Source: Zoroaster sp. YZ-2022 (Eukaryota; Echinodermata; Asteroidea; Forcipulatida; Zoroasteridae). Taken from it: a DNA stretch of 64,000 bases. Position 1 is the stretch's first letter. Every line of letters begins with the position of its first letter. The notes beneath the pieces were generated by a model. It was not told the origin of the DNA. It did no database searches and worked only from the letters and a program-made list of their open reading frames with translations. A program made the translations under genes and the position numbers. Shown one piece after another: positions 1-11,099 of the stretch. Location: positions 13,489,777 through 13,553,776 of the forward strand of contig CM055828.1 in assembly GCA_029582265.1 (NCBI GenBank), written 5' to 3'.

Positions 1-440
1 CTCTCCCAACGGTTGGGCACGATTTATAACCTAATGATTGGGTAAAATTAATTTAACCAGGTGTTGATTACTTAAAATTTGCCAAAACGTTGGTTAAAAT
101 TACACCAATGGCTTAGTAATTTAACCAATTAAATGTAAAATTATGCCGTTTTCGAGCAATTGTTGCGTATATTGACCTCCAAAGTTGGTTATTTATTAAC
201 CAAATAAATGGTGTATAATAGTCCCCAATCCTTTACCCAATGTTGAGCGATTACTGAACTCGCTCAACCTTCAGAAATAAGATGACTTAATTAAAGAATT
301 AAAAACATGACAACAATCTTGATTGAATCGATGATTTGATTTATTGCACTTAATCTGAAAAATCACTTCTTTGTATTAACCATAACACATTGGAATTACT
401 TACTTCACAACGATGATCTTTCTAAAAAATATATTTATAA
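1..440. other. No gene; TTAACCA/TGGTTAA-rich AT sequence
   Basis: I see no coding region. The first 240 bases contain many short copies of TTAACCA or its complement and of an ATTGGGTAAA-like motif in both orientations. This suggests the inner part of a palindromic MITE cut by the window edge, but no clear arm pair was established. Confidence 0.3.
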
Positions 441-441
441 T

Positions 442-770
442 TATAATAATTGGGACTATTTCATTTCGAATTATTCATGATGTAGGTTTATTTTGAAATC
501 ACCATGACGTCACAACTTTACCTGAAACTATATGTCATAACTTTATTGACAACTTCATGTTATGGTCTAAGTATGTGTCAAGTCTGAAGGCTCTGTAAAC
601 TTTGGAACTAGGCCTATGTTTTTGTTGTTCGATAAGTCTCATCGAGGAGAAGAAAAACCCCGAACAATTTCAAGAGGTGTTCGCGCTGCTGTCGCATGAA
701 CACCTAAAAAACCGAACAATTTCAAAGAGGTGTTCGCACTGTTGCACGAACACCTAAAAAATGAAATAAT
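442..770 (-). repeat. Dispersed GAACACCT-family repeat, reverse copy
   Basis: This is a reverse-orientation member of a repeat family also seen at about 4746-5850, 59499-59620 and 61430-61925. Shared landmarks are AGGTGTTCG...CGAACACCT hairpins, a CATGACGTCAC block and a stretch about loss of TTTATTGACAAC. At 662-768 the hairpin end is tandemly duplicated as two units of about 54 bp, each ending in GAACACCTAAAAAA. No protein is encoded. It looks like a non-autonomous element, superfamily unknown. Confidence 0.55.
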
Positions 771-1024
771 AGCCCCCCCCCCACCCCCCTTGTCGGCGTT
801 TGCGAATGAGACAAGTGGTTGTGTTGGTGGAGCATTTTTCCCTAACCCTTCCTCCCTTTGGCACAACGTATCCAACGAGATCCCTTGAAGCCTGTCTTAC
901 GTGAGATTGGCCGACAGCAAACCGATTATCAAAGAACACTCCCTCATAACTGCAGTTATTAAGTACATCATGAACAGGGTTGTCACCAGACCAAATTGAG
1001 TGCCGGCTAATTTTGTCAATTGCG

Positions 1025-1165
1025 AGCGTAGTGAGCGGAGCGAACGGAGCGCAGCTCCTCACGGCCGGGGGTCCAGGGGCCCGCTTAAGGGCCCTGGTGG
1101 GAATCAGGGCAACGCCTCGGTGGGGTCGAGGGGCGAAGCACCCTCACTCAGGTTTTAGCTTTTAA
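1025..1165. repeat. GC-rich GCGAGCG/GGGGTCCAGGGGCCC repeat
   Basis: A sharply GC-rich island in AT-rich surroundings. It begins with alternating GAGCG motifs and continues with a CGGGGGTCCAGGGGCCC block. Such islands are common as ends of DNA transposons in invertebrates. The adjacent minus-strand fragment at 1230-1731 may belong to the same element. Confidence 0.3.
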
Positions 1166-1229
1166 GAATGGATTAGGAGGGCTCACCTTTCACATAATTT
1201 GTTGTATAATAGTATGATATTTTCATAGT

Positions 1230-1731
1230 ATTATACAAGAATTTATGATGTGAAGGAGTGCCCTCCAATGCAATTGACAACAATGTTGGCTCAGAAAAAC
1301 TGAAACTTCTGTATGGCCTACCAGGTGTCCACTTTTCGCTATTAAACTTAGATGCCTGCTTCTGTTTTTTTGATGAGGTGGTAACACTTGAGCAACCGGG
1401 GCCGTCAGGCATAGCAGCTCCGAGTTTTTGGCCTAAATCCACAGTGGCCGAAGACTCGGTAGCGTGATCAGTTCCCGGGTCAGTTGTACTCGAACACGAA
1501 GATGTGGTCGCAGAAGAATGTCTCGAATTTGCCGGCTTCTCACTTGACCCGGCTGCCGTGTCTATCACTGCCGGCCTTGCGTTTAGTGGCCGAAGAGAAA
1601 AAGCTTGTGATACTTTTCTGCGAGTGCGACATAATTATTTTGATCAAAACACTTCCAAAAAAACGTTCACAAAACTTTTCATGAATGGGCGGAGGGACGC
1701 ACGTGAATAAGTTTCCCTTTGCTGAGCACAT
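1230..1731 (-). pseudogene. N-terminal fragment resembling hAT/TTF-type zinc-finger transposase
   Basis: Two overlapping minus-strand frames read in order. The first, 1731-1540, carries KSITSFFSSATKRKAG, a basic, serine-rich start like those of hAT-derived and TTF-finger proteins. The second, 1568-1230, is very rich in Ser and Thr and ends with KFNSEKWTPGRPYR, similar in style to the start of a TTF-type zinc-finger domain. A frameshift between about 1540 and 1568 would be needed to join them. No DDE catalytic part or hAT dimerisation region is visible nearby. The call is by resemblance only; a spurious Ser-rich ORF is possible. Confidence 0.3.
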
Positions 1732-1734
1732 CGC

Positions 1735-2850
1735 GGGGAAAGCTAGACGTTTACGAAGTCACGCTTAACCAACCTGAAATTTACGTACATCGACATTACG
1801 AAGCACGTCGCATCATTTGCATGCGGTAGAGACTAGTGGCATTAGCTCATCGTGCAGGCGCAAACAACCAATCACAATGGGGATTCCCAGGTCTTTTCCC
1901 TGACGTCATAAATAAATGCTAATTAGTGTATTTGTTTGTACCGCTACAAACTGAGAATTATTTTATAATATCGTACGATGTTTTAATTGATCTATAGACT
2001 AAAGTCCTCAAAATAGTGGCAAATAACTCAAAGAAATGAAGAATACATTAACTTTTTTTACTTTTATTACTGTTTAATGAAATATTCACACAATTTTTGT
2101 GCCGGTCGGTAAGACATCAATTTGCGTTTGGTGCCGGTCGGCCAGCGGGAGTGCCGGTTAGACCCGACCGGCGCCGACCGGCGTAGCTACAACCCTGATC
2201 ATGAAATATAGAAAAAATCAATTACAAAATAATTTGACTTTTTATAATTGATTTGTTCTAGCATTTTCTAGAATTAGCAAAGAGAAACACATAGCCACAA
2301 GAAGCGAGGTTATAAATGAATAATTATTTTGCACATGAGCTTATTGGATTGGTTAAAAAATACATAATTATTTTTATATAGGTATATATCATAACACAAA
2401 ATATGTATTCAATATATGATTGTAATGTGACGGGGACAGTTTTATTGTTATGGTACTTCCCTCCCCCAAAGAAACAAAAACAAAACAAAACAAATAAACA
2501 AGCAAATAAACAAACAACTGGGTGGCAGTAGGTCATGGTTCCTGCTCCCTACCATTCCCACTGCACCCCACCCCAATCTTACTAACACTGTAACTATTGT
2601 TGCCACTGCTGATGCAGATGCAGATGCAATTTGTAAATAGTGGATGGAGCTGTATGAATGGGGCATGGCGTTTACATAGTTTGTATGTGCGTTCCTATAT
2701 TTGGACTAGTAGATCTACTGCTATGCTGAGTACAAGGCTAATAAAATACATTTTTCCTTCAGATGATAGTGATTATTGGAGCAAAAATTTACTTTATACA
2801 TCTCAACTTCTACGACATTGAGCACAAGTCAGAATAATATATTTCACAAA
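1735..2850. other. No gene; AT-rich with a short GTGCCGGTCGG repeat
   Basis: Nothing coding was recognised. At 2100-2190 GTGCCGGTCGG-like motifs recur about five times in both orientations, which may be the end of a small inverted-repeat element. 2465-2516 is an A/C-rich low-complexity run. Confidence 0.4.
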
Positions 2851-2859
2851 TGAGAGAGA

Positions 2860-3130
2860 AGAAATAAAAACGTGAGAGAAATAAAAACGCAAACAAAAAA
2901 TAATATCTCATGAACTATAAAAGATATTTTCACAGTCTTTACATCATCTTATAGATTTTGAATTGTGTGACATTTCATACACAGACATGACCCCAATCTG
3001 ACCCTTTCGTACGAAACTGGAGGTTTACGTAACAAAATATTCTAAAGCACCTATTATAGGGTCTGCAGCCAATATGATAGGGTATTTGGACATGCCTTCA
3101 GTGGACGAAATTACTGCTGTGAAATTACAT
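2860..3130 (+). repeat. Dispersed GAACACCT-family repeat, internal part
   Basis: It contains the family's internal signature in order: ATATCTCATGAAC, CACAGTCTTTACATCATCTTA, TTGTGTGACATTTCATACACAGAC and GACCCCAATCTGACC. The same order occurs at 61710-61860. It is the single-copy equivalent of the module that is tandemly amplified at 4957-5850. Confidence 0.55.
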
Positions 3131-3589
3131 GATTGGTTATTGATTATGAATTTATTACTAATTGATCATCAGTGAACGATTTGTACATTACGTTATGCAA
3201 TGATCTGCTTGCGTGCAGGTGCACCGCGACGCACACGCAACACCAGCGATGACGATGTACCTGTTGTTCGCGATGTTTTTACATCGCGCCTTGTTTAGTT
3301 GCGCCAGCGCCCTCTGTTGGTGGAAAAGAGGATTGGGTGAATTTCGAAATCCCTTTCAAGCGAATCGCGATGAGAGCCGGTTGGTCTAAGGATGAGTGCT
3401 TGGAGCAATTCGTCACCGGTCCCACGAAGTGACACAAACTTGCCCACTAGACAAAATTTACATTTGAAGAAAACGGCGTTTGAAGTTAGTCTCTTTTTGA
3501 AACACACTTTTCTTCATCAAAAATTAATATTTTTGAATTGTTGTCACTTTGTGGTCTCTATATAGAGAACTGTCGAATTATGGAATTTT

Positions 3590-3976
3590 GTGAGGAAATC
3601 TGTGCGCGCTGTTGGTGTGATTGGTGAGGATCAACAAACAGCCGCTGAAGTACGCAGAGTGAGTGACAAACGCCTTGTGACGGAAGAGCGCTTACAGGTG
3701 TTTGGACGTGAGCTAAAGCAAACAATCACCACCGAGGTGACAGAGAAAATCACAAACGCAATTGCTCCTGAGCTCATGGAAATCAAATCGATGTTGAATT
3801 CGAGAAGCCGTACTTAAGGTGGAAAACAACACCACGGCTACAATTGCCAAAATATCACGTGTCATAATTGTGGAAAGGTTGGGCACATCCAGAGATATTG
3901 CCCAGACGGCAGGAAGAGTGATCAGCAAGCGAAAGTACCTGTGAGTCAACCATCCAACACACATGACGGAAACTAA
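3590..3976 (+). pseudogene. Gag-like fragment with CCHC zinc knuckle
   Basis: One reading frame interrupted by a single in-frame TAA at 3815-3817. The first part (75 residues) is charged and helical, rich in Glu, Arg and Thr. After the stop the same frame continues to 3976 and contains a CCHC knuckle, CHNCGKVGHIQRYC, at 3860-3901, with exact C-x2-C-x4-H-x4-C spacing. This knuckle is the nucleic-acid binding motif of Gag proteins of LTR retrotransposons and of some LINE ORF1 proteins. No protease, RT or LTR was found nearby, so this is an isolated remnant. A cellular zinc-knuckle protein exon is an alternative. Confidence 0.5.
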
Positions 3977-4745
3977 GCAGGGCCGAGCCTACCAGCCAGG
4001 GTTCGGCCGGACAAAACGTAAAGCAAAGATTGTGGCTGATACTGATGATGATATTGTGAGCCAATGCAAATCAACGAAAAGCAAACTGGAAGTAAAAACC
4101 TTCATTGTCAAGAAATGTTACTTTTCGGTGTGGAATAGAAGAGTAGCTTCTACAACATGGATTCGAAATTACCTGCTGAGTGAATTTGCCAAGTTACAGA
4201 AGAGCTACGCAGTTTTGGGTAGTTTGCATCGTTGGATGGATCACTGTGAACGCCCAGTGAGGAATACTGCTGCAGCATTCTCTCTAGAGGTTAGGAGATA
4301 CCGGCTGAATTGGTTGGAACGACATCAGTATGGTGTTCTAAAAAGGACACAGGCACATTGCAAGAAGAGTGTTCACGCGTCGCACTAGAAGTGTGTAAGC
4401 GTCGCATTAGAATTCACGCGTCGCACTAGAAATGTTTAAGTGTTGCACTAGAACTGCTCACCGTTACATTTTTTTGTCTCGTATGAAGTGCCGTATGTGA
4501 CTAAATTTCGATTTATTAATATATAAGACTAAACTAAATGTTATAGCCAAACCATATATTTAATGGCAAAGCCATAATATTTACTAGCAAAACCAATTAT
4601 ACGACTGGTCGGCAGCTAGCATGCATACGGTCCTAAAAATGAATTCCTTTAAAAAGTCCTCCACAGCCCATAGGCTTATAATTATTATAATACAGAAAGG
4701 CTTTATAATAGAAACACAATACATCGCCGGTTTTGTATCTTTATT
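3977..4745. other. No certain gene; GTCGCACTAGAA repeats
   Basis: A plus-strand frame at 3963-4388 is open for 141 codons, but I recognise no family and see no splice sites, so I do not call it. At 4375-4460 the motif (G)TCGCACTAGAA recurs four times. The block 4480-4560 reappears in inverted form near 58205-58290. Confidence 0.35.
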
Positions 4746-5850
4746 AGGTGTTCGGGTATGCACCCGAAACACCTATTGTTTTTGTTCGTTTTTTTTTCTT
4801 TTCTTCTCCTTCTTTTCCGGATCGATTGTCTACAATAAATACATATTTGCAAACTTCACATGAACTTCAAACTTGGCATATACTTAGAACTTAACACGTA
4901 GATGAAACACGAGTTGTGACGTCATGATGAGATCATCAGATAGCGAATTTCGATAAATCAAAGTTTAATATTAAAAAAAATCATATCTCAACAACCACAA
5001 GAGGTAAATTCACAATTTTTGCACCATTGTACAGATCGTTAATTGTCAAAAAATATTTACAAAAATGTGACCCCAATTTGACCTTAATTCCTGTCCAAAC
5101 CGGAAGTCAAAGTTTAATATTTAAAAAAATCATATCTCAACAACCACAAGAGGTAAATTCACAATTTTTGTACCATTGTACAGATCGTTAATTGTCAAAA
5201 ATTATTTACAAAAAGGTGACCCCAATTTGACCTTACTTCCTGTCCAAACCGGAAGTCAAAGTTTAATATTTAAACAAATCATATCTCAACAACCACAAGA
5301 GGTAAATTCACAATTTTTGTACCATTGTACAGATCGTTAATTGTCAAAAAATATTTACAAAAAGATGACCCCAATTTGACCTTAATTCCTGTCCAAACCG
5401 GAAGTCAAAGTTTAATATTTAAAAAAATCATATCTCAACAACCACAAGAGGTAAATTCACAATTTTTGTACCATTGTACAGATCGTTAATTGTCGAAAAA
5501 TATTTACACAAAGGTGACCCCAATTTGACCTTACTTCCTGTCCAAACCGGAAGTCAAAGTTTAATATTTAAAAAATTCATATCTCAACAACCACAAAAGG
5601 TAAATTGACATTTTTGCACCATTGTATAGATTGTTAATTGTCGAAAAAATATTTACACAAAGGTGACCCCAATATGACCTTACTTCCTGTCCAAACCGGA
5701 AGTCAATGTTTAATATTTAAAAAAATTCACAATCTTTGCACCATTGTACAGATCGTTAATTGTCAAATAATATTTAAATAAAGTTGACCCCAATTTGACC
5801 TTTACTTCCTCCCGAACACCTAGTGTTTGTTCAAACAAACACTTAAGCTC
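4746..5850 (+). repeat. GAACACCT-family repeat with about six tandem 149-bp units
   Basis: The 5' part (4746-4956) carries the AGGTGTTCG...CGAAACACCT hairpin and the body of the dispersed family. From about 4957 an internal module repeats with AAGTTTAATATT starts at 4961, 5110, 5259, 5408, 5557 and 5705. The period is therefore 149, 149, 149, 149 and 148 bp. Each unit contains ATCATATCTCAACAACCACA, ACCATTGTACAGATCGTTAA and a GACCCCAATTTGACC...CCGGAAGTC end. The units are very similar to each other, so amplification was recent relative to the family. Confidence 0.85.
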
Positions 5851-6494
5851 TAGTCTAGATTTAAGTTGATTTTTGTAAATAATTCAACTACTGTATTATG
5901 AGAAACTTAACGCAAGTCAAATGTACAACATCCACAAGAGGTAAATTCACAATCTTTGCACCATTGTACAGATCGTTAATTGTCAAAATACATTTAAATA
6001 AAGTTGACCCCAATTTGACCTTTACTTCCTCCCGAACACCTAGTGTTTGTTCAAACAAACACTTAATAATAATGTGTGGATTTATATAGCGCACGTATCC
6101 ACCAACTAAGTGGTGCTCAAGGCGCATTATATTATTATCCCTGCTCATAAGGCTCATAAGGCTCATAAATCATTCCTGAAACCATCTCAGCTCCCTGGGG
6201 AGTATACAGCTCAATTGCTGCCATTTCTAGCGCATATAGAGCAAACCAACTCTGCCTTCACAGGTACCCATTTAACCCCTGGGTGGAGAGAAGCAATTAT
6301 GATTAAGTGTCTTGCTCAAGGACACAAGTGTCACGGCCGTGATTCGAACCCACATTCTGTTGCTAACACCAGAACTTGAATCCGGTAAGCTAGACCGCTC
6401 GGCCACGACACCTCTAGTCTAGATTTAAGTTGATTTTTGTAAATAATTCAACTACTGTATTATGAGAAACTTAACGCAAGTCAAATGTACAACA
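5725..6494 (+). repeat. Direct duplication of about 200 bp, second copy split by a SINE
   Basis: The sequence 5725-5930 (from CACAATCTTTGCACCATTGT to ATGTACAACAT) is repeated as 5940-6063 plus 6411-6494. The second copy is interrupted by a 346-bp SINE, placed just after AAACAAACACTTA. The first copy is thus the empty site. No clean target duplication is visible at the SINE edges. Confidence 0.75.
6065..6410 (-). mobile_element. tRNA-Leu-derived SINE with L2-type tail
   Basis: It is oriented minus, with its head at the right. The head shows a polymerase III A box (TGGCCGAGCGGTC on the minus strand) and B box (GGTTCGAATC). Between them is an anticodon-arm-like segment, GATTCAAGTTCTGG in this copy and GACTCAAGTTCTGG in the other copies, resembling tRNA-Leu(CAA). 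The tail contains GCGCCTTGAGCACCACTTAG and TGCGCTATATAAA and ends in an (ATT)n run. Three other copies lie at 23091, 47079 and 56580. Confidence 0.85.
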
Positions 6495-6631
6495 TCGTAA
6501 ACTTTGATTCGTTAATGTGAGCGTCAAATTGACTTTATCAATTTTCGGAAGTTCTAGAGATAGTGAGTCAAATACTGAGAATTTCAAGACTAGATCGCTA
6601 ATTAATTTGTTTAAGTTGTATTCCTTGAGGA

Positions 6632-6798
6632 CAGTGGCGTAACTATGGCGGGGGGCACGTGCACCCCTGCCGAGGTCTGTGCCCCCGGTGCCCCATTCAG
6701 AATTTTGAAAAAATAGGTCCCCATTTGAGGCTGCAGGATACAAAATGTTCAAGTATTGACCGTTCCCCCCTGAAAATTGGACCCTAGTTACGCCACTG
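6632..6798. mobile_element. hAT-type MITE, 167 bp
   Basis: Terminal inverted repeats start CAGTGGCGTAACTA at 6632 and end TAGTTACGCCACTG at 6798. The flanking 8-mers CTTGAGGA (6624-6631) and CTTGATCA (6799-6806) agree at six of eight positions, as expected for an aged 8-bp hAT duplication. CAGTGGCG ends are typical of hAT elements. The interior is C/G-rich and non-coding. Confidence 0.8.
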
Positions 6799-7072
6799 CT
6801 TGATCAATGAACACGGCAGTCCGTTGTTTATGCACGTGCGCACCAAAAATGTGCAAATAGCATTTCAAATTGACGCATGCGTAGTGGTTTCCCCCAAACA
6901 AATGGGGGGAGATTCTACGAAATTTCCAAGACTGTGTTTGATAGCGGTTCGTGATTGTAGCGTTGGTGCAGCGCCGTCGGATCGTATATCAAAAACATAC
7001 AAAGACAGTTTTGAACCAAGACTATATGTAAAACTTGTAGCTTTGCATGGTGAGTAAGGTTACTTGCGGTGA

Positions 7073-7172
7073 CACTATGTGAAATTCTCTATTGAGTGGT
7101 AATTAGTTCTGAAAAGAACTGGAGGTTACAACTCGACGTTTCGATCAGTATACTCTGATCGTCATCAGGAGA
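7073..7172 (+). mobile_element. Penelope-like element terminal repeat fragment
   Basis: This 100-bp piece matches the left terminal repeat of the Penelope-like element at 47599. Shared blocks are GTGACAC-ATGTGAAATTCTCT, AGTTCTGAAAAGAACTGGAGG and CGACGTTTCGATCAGTATAC, followed by a CTGATCG/CGATCAG hairpin. It is a solo end; no reverse transcriptase lies next to it. Confidence 0.7.
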
Positions 7173-7174
7173 TT

Positions 7175-8985
7175 TAGGAGACACAGTGCAAGGTTTTTAT
7201 TATTTGATATGCCAAGATCACTTAGAAAGCACTTAGAATGTAAACAGAATGAAATGAAATGATACAGGACGGGAACGTTTAAAACAAGAAGGAATCAAAA
7301 CAAAAAGTTGCAAATAAAATGTGTAGTGTAAAGTTAAGAGTGCAAAGTTCTTGTTGATCAAAAATCTAAATGCGTTTTCACTATTTTGATGTTGACGATC
7401 AACACATATTAACCTGAAACCTTTACATATATATCTTTTGTTACAATATAAAAATCGCATGAAGAATAATCACTTAGAAGACTAAAGCTCCCTAAATGTA
7501 ACTTAATAACATAAATGGATAATATAGATTACACCCTATAACATAAATTATCATTAGCCTTGGCCCAACAGTAGAATCAATATTAATATATTAATTTAAT
7601 GTTGCTTTTATTTTAATTTAAAATTGTATTCATATATTATATTAATATTATATATTATATTTTGCATTTTTAAATTATATAATAACTTTAATGTATTTTT
7701 TTTCATTTATTTTTTTGGGGATAGTTATTATTCAACACGTAGGCTGTTTATTAAAATAAATAAATTATAGACCCACACCCCTAGAAGTATAAATGCTCTT
7801 TCTAATGATCTTGTATGGGATTACAAAAAATACATTTCTGAAGGTTGAATGCATTTATGGAACTGAAACGGAAGTTATGGTCAAAAGAAGATAAATTTAG
7901 ATACCATTTTCAAGTGGCAATAACACTGTGTTGTACACCATCATTTTTTTAAATAATTTTATTAAAATGTATTCTGTTAAAATGAGAAATTTCATCTTGT
8001 GAAATTTGTTAATGTATTAAAAGTTATGCCCGCTTCTTAAATTGCGCCGTCGTGTTCACTGTATATGTGCAGTGTGCAGACAGTGTATGTGTACATATAC
8101 ATCTACGGAGTTTAATATACATAATAATGATGTTGTAAAACGATTTTGTTTTCGTCTAAAAAGAAGATTTTTTCGAAAACAAACAAACTTTCGTAATTCC
8201 GACGTTTGCAAAGCACCTAGTTGACTTAAGCTATTTCATTAGCAACGTGTTTTATGTTTGGAAAAGTTGCGGATTCTTCAAGAAGAGACAAAGACAAATT
8301 GTAACCATGTACTGTGTAGAGAGGTTTACGAGTAAAATATATAAGAACCTGTATGATCTGTCCTCATTTTCCAGGGCTTATTAGCAAATCTCGTACCCAA
8401 GATGTCAGATTGTAAAAAGTAACAAAAGTTTTAAGTAAAATTTGTAGCTTTGCTTTGGAAGTTTTTTAAAAGCATGATGGAATAATTGTTTTATACAAAC
8501 ATATTCATTATTACTTACACTTAAGTATTGCCATAAGTATTGCAACACACACCAAAGTTCAGTTTGGAGAACTGCGTTACAATAATTTATTTTATTTTAT
8601 TTACACTACTTAAGACTTCTTGAAAGTGCCTGTGTTTTGAAGTCAATGTTCTTTTTTACTGTTCTTGCTCGGAAATTATGTAATACACGATCGATGAAAT
8701 CAGATTAAATGATCATCTCACCTGTTACTGTAAAGTGCTATTTTGAGCATGTTGCAATACTTTTGGCCAGTGAGTGTATTTTGCCTAAATTTTATTTTTA
8801 CACCGTATGTTTTGAGAAACGTTGATGATTGAACACGTCACAAACTGAAAACAATTTTCCCATCTCAGAAATTTTCGGGAAAAAAATCACAAAATTTAAT
8901 ACGATGATCAAGATATCCAATGTATTACTTTTGTGAAGTATTAATTTAGTAACGTGACTGAACGTGTTCAGCATAGCACATTATG
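7175..8985. other. No gene recognised; AT-rich repeats
   Basis: I see no supported gene. 7560-7770 is almost pure A/T. 8240-8400 resembles 61256-61440 (ATTCTTCAAGAA, CTGTAACCATG and CCCAGGGCTTAT-like landmarks in the same order), so it is a dispersed repeat. A short plus-strand open frame at 8042-8224 is probably chance. Confidence 0.4.
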
Positions 8986-8989
8986 TGTA

Positions 8990-9300
8990 ATTTTATTATG
9001 AACAATCATATCTCCTGAACTAAAGTAGGTACTAACGTTATTTTTTATGATCATGAGGAAGTATTATTGTGTCAAATATATGACTTTAAAATGACTCGAT
9101 ATGACCTTTACTTCCGGTCCCAACAGGAACTTCAAATTCAACATATTCTAACACAAAATGTATAGGTATTTTGAAGATGAAATTATTATTGTCATGATAA
9201 AGGAAGTCAGACATTTTCAAACAATATGATTATGACATCATCAACTGCTCACTTGATTGAACCGGAAGTTAACACGAACACCTCATTTTTGTGAAGACAA
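8990..9300 (+). repeat. GAACACCT-family repeat, diverged copy
   Basis: It carries the family order ATCATATCTCCTGAAC, TCAAATATATGACTTT, ATGACCTTTACTTCCGGTCC and CGAACACCTCA, in diverged form. It has no coding content. Confidence 0.45.
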
Positions 9301-9911
9301 AACTTATGTCTAGTGAAACTTTTGTATTTGTAACATTAGGGACGGAGGGGGTCCAGACCATTCTGAAAGTTATATATGCAGGCTTTGTTGATGAGTCCAA
9401 ATCTATTCAAATCTATTCTTAACTTTTTTGAAAGTTAAAAAAAAAAAAAAAGGTTCCAAAAAAGAAATGTGTTAAGCAACCATCTCTCTTTTGGTCTGAA
9501 TTCATAAATTAGTCTTAAAATACTGTCTGCCACGAGGGCATAAATAGATCTTCACAAACGATATACAATATTTACAAATATAAAGTGTCTTTATTCAAGT
9601 TTATAGATACATCATGGGTTGTGTTGGGAAACCTGCTTCTATGAGTATGCTTACATTCTTTAATCAATATATACATTAAACAACTAACCTTTGTAAGTCA
9701 TGAGAAAATTGTTACAGAAAACAGTAAGTAGCAAAAACTTGCCACGGCGACCTTTGGTAAAATGTACATAATTCTTTGGTGTTTTCTCTGAGATGAAAGC
9801 ACTTCATACAGAATAAATAAGGATGATTGGTACCTTTACTTATTTCACATCAAGTTTTTAGTTGAAATTGCATTCATGAATTAGGATAAGAGTGTGATGG
9901 TGACCTGATCT

Positions 9912-10126
9912 TTAAAGGGACACTATTGTCATGATCAACAGGGCATGGAATCGGAGTGCTAGTTTTAGATTAACTCAGTGACTGAAAATAATACCCCAAA
10001 TAATAAGGTCATATTACTGTTGATGCTGCATAAATGAGCCACCAACTTTTCAGTCACATGTGTTCATCTTAAACTAGAACACCGATTCCATGCCCTGCTC
10101 TGATCGTGACGATATTGTACCTTTAA
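9912..10126. mobile_element. Palindromic TTAA-flanked MITE, copy 1
   Basis: Inverted arms meet around AGGGACA-TATTG ... CAATATC-GTACCT and include GGGCATGGAATCGG-GTGCTAG on one side and its complement on the other. TTAA lies at both edges (9912-9915 and 10123-10126). TTAA is the target of piggyBac and Kolobok elements, but no transposase is present. A second copy is at 53831-54050. Confidence 0.7.
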
Positions 10127-10129
10127 TGT

Positions 10130-10845
10130 CCAATCCTTGTATTAACTTCGGTCCACTAACAGCGGCCATGCCCCTCTCCTGCCATTACTGCTTATTATAA
10201 ACCAGGTCACCACACTTATATACATTTAATATCTAATACTGGCCCAATTTTACCATGACTTTTGTACCTTTTAATTGCCAAATCGTGGGTGATTTCCTAC
10301 CTATTTTGGCACTTTTTGGTACTTTTCTAATAGCAATTTGCATATTCATGAGCAAATATGTCATGTCACTGTGGGATCAGATTCATCATCATGGTTGACT
10401 TGGGCATAACATATGACAGAATATTCCTTGTCTTTTCAAAAGTCAGTTTTCTTAATTGTTTGTGTTGTTTTGTTAACTGAGTGTGTGGCTACCAAATGGT
10501 AAACTTAATGAGGTACCCATTGTTTTCTTGGACAAAGTTTGGGGTTTGGATTTTGTGCACTTATGGTGCTGCTATGTCACTGAGTTCATGTTGTGTTCTC
10601 ACAGTACCCTCATGTGTCAAGGACAAGCATGATTGTTTCACTTTACCTAACAAATAGACTTCCCAATTTGTTTAAACTCTCCAGCAGCATGGATATTTCC
10701 TACAATATATATTTACATCAAATTGCATTTCTTATGCCCTTTATAAATGAAATAATTCCTAGCAATGAAGTCCCTCAAGAACTCATTTAATTTCACAGCT
10801 TGAAATGTTCAAAAGAGCTATCAAAATTATGAGAGCGTTTGGAAA
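10130..10845. other. No gene recognised
   Basis: An open plus-strand stretch at 10593-10790 follows CTCACAG but has no recognisable domain and no good donor, so it is not called. No repeat structure stands out. Confidence 0.4.
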
Positions 10846-11099
10846 ACAGCACCCGATACTCCAAATTTGTGTCAGTAGATAACGTCTCAAAAGGATCAAT
10901 TTCATCTTGCTATTAACAAGCACAGATTATAATCTGGTAGTCTGGATTACAATTGGTGTCGTTTTAAGTGAGTGGCACATGCATATCGCGTAGCATGCAG
11001 CAATGGCAAGCTTAATTCACACGGTAGTCGATCGTTTCATGAATAATCAAATTGTTTATGTATACATCGTGTAATAGTCGTAGCAACGTTCTAATTAGG

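Noticed and set aside
639..875. 78- and 102-codon frames around the poly-C tract
   Set aside because: They run through repeat hairpins and the poly-C run; no coding evidence.
3963..4388. 141-codon open frame after the zinc-knuckle fragment
   Set aside because: It overlaps the end of the Gag-like frame in another phase and has no motif I can name; possibly retroelement debris but not supported.
4957..5850. CRISPR-like array
   Set aside because: The 149-bp units are contiguous with no spacers, and the window is eukaryotic.
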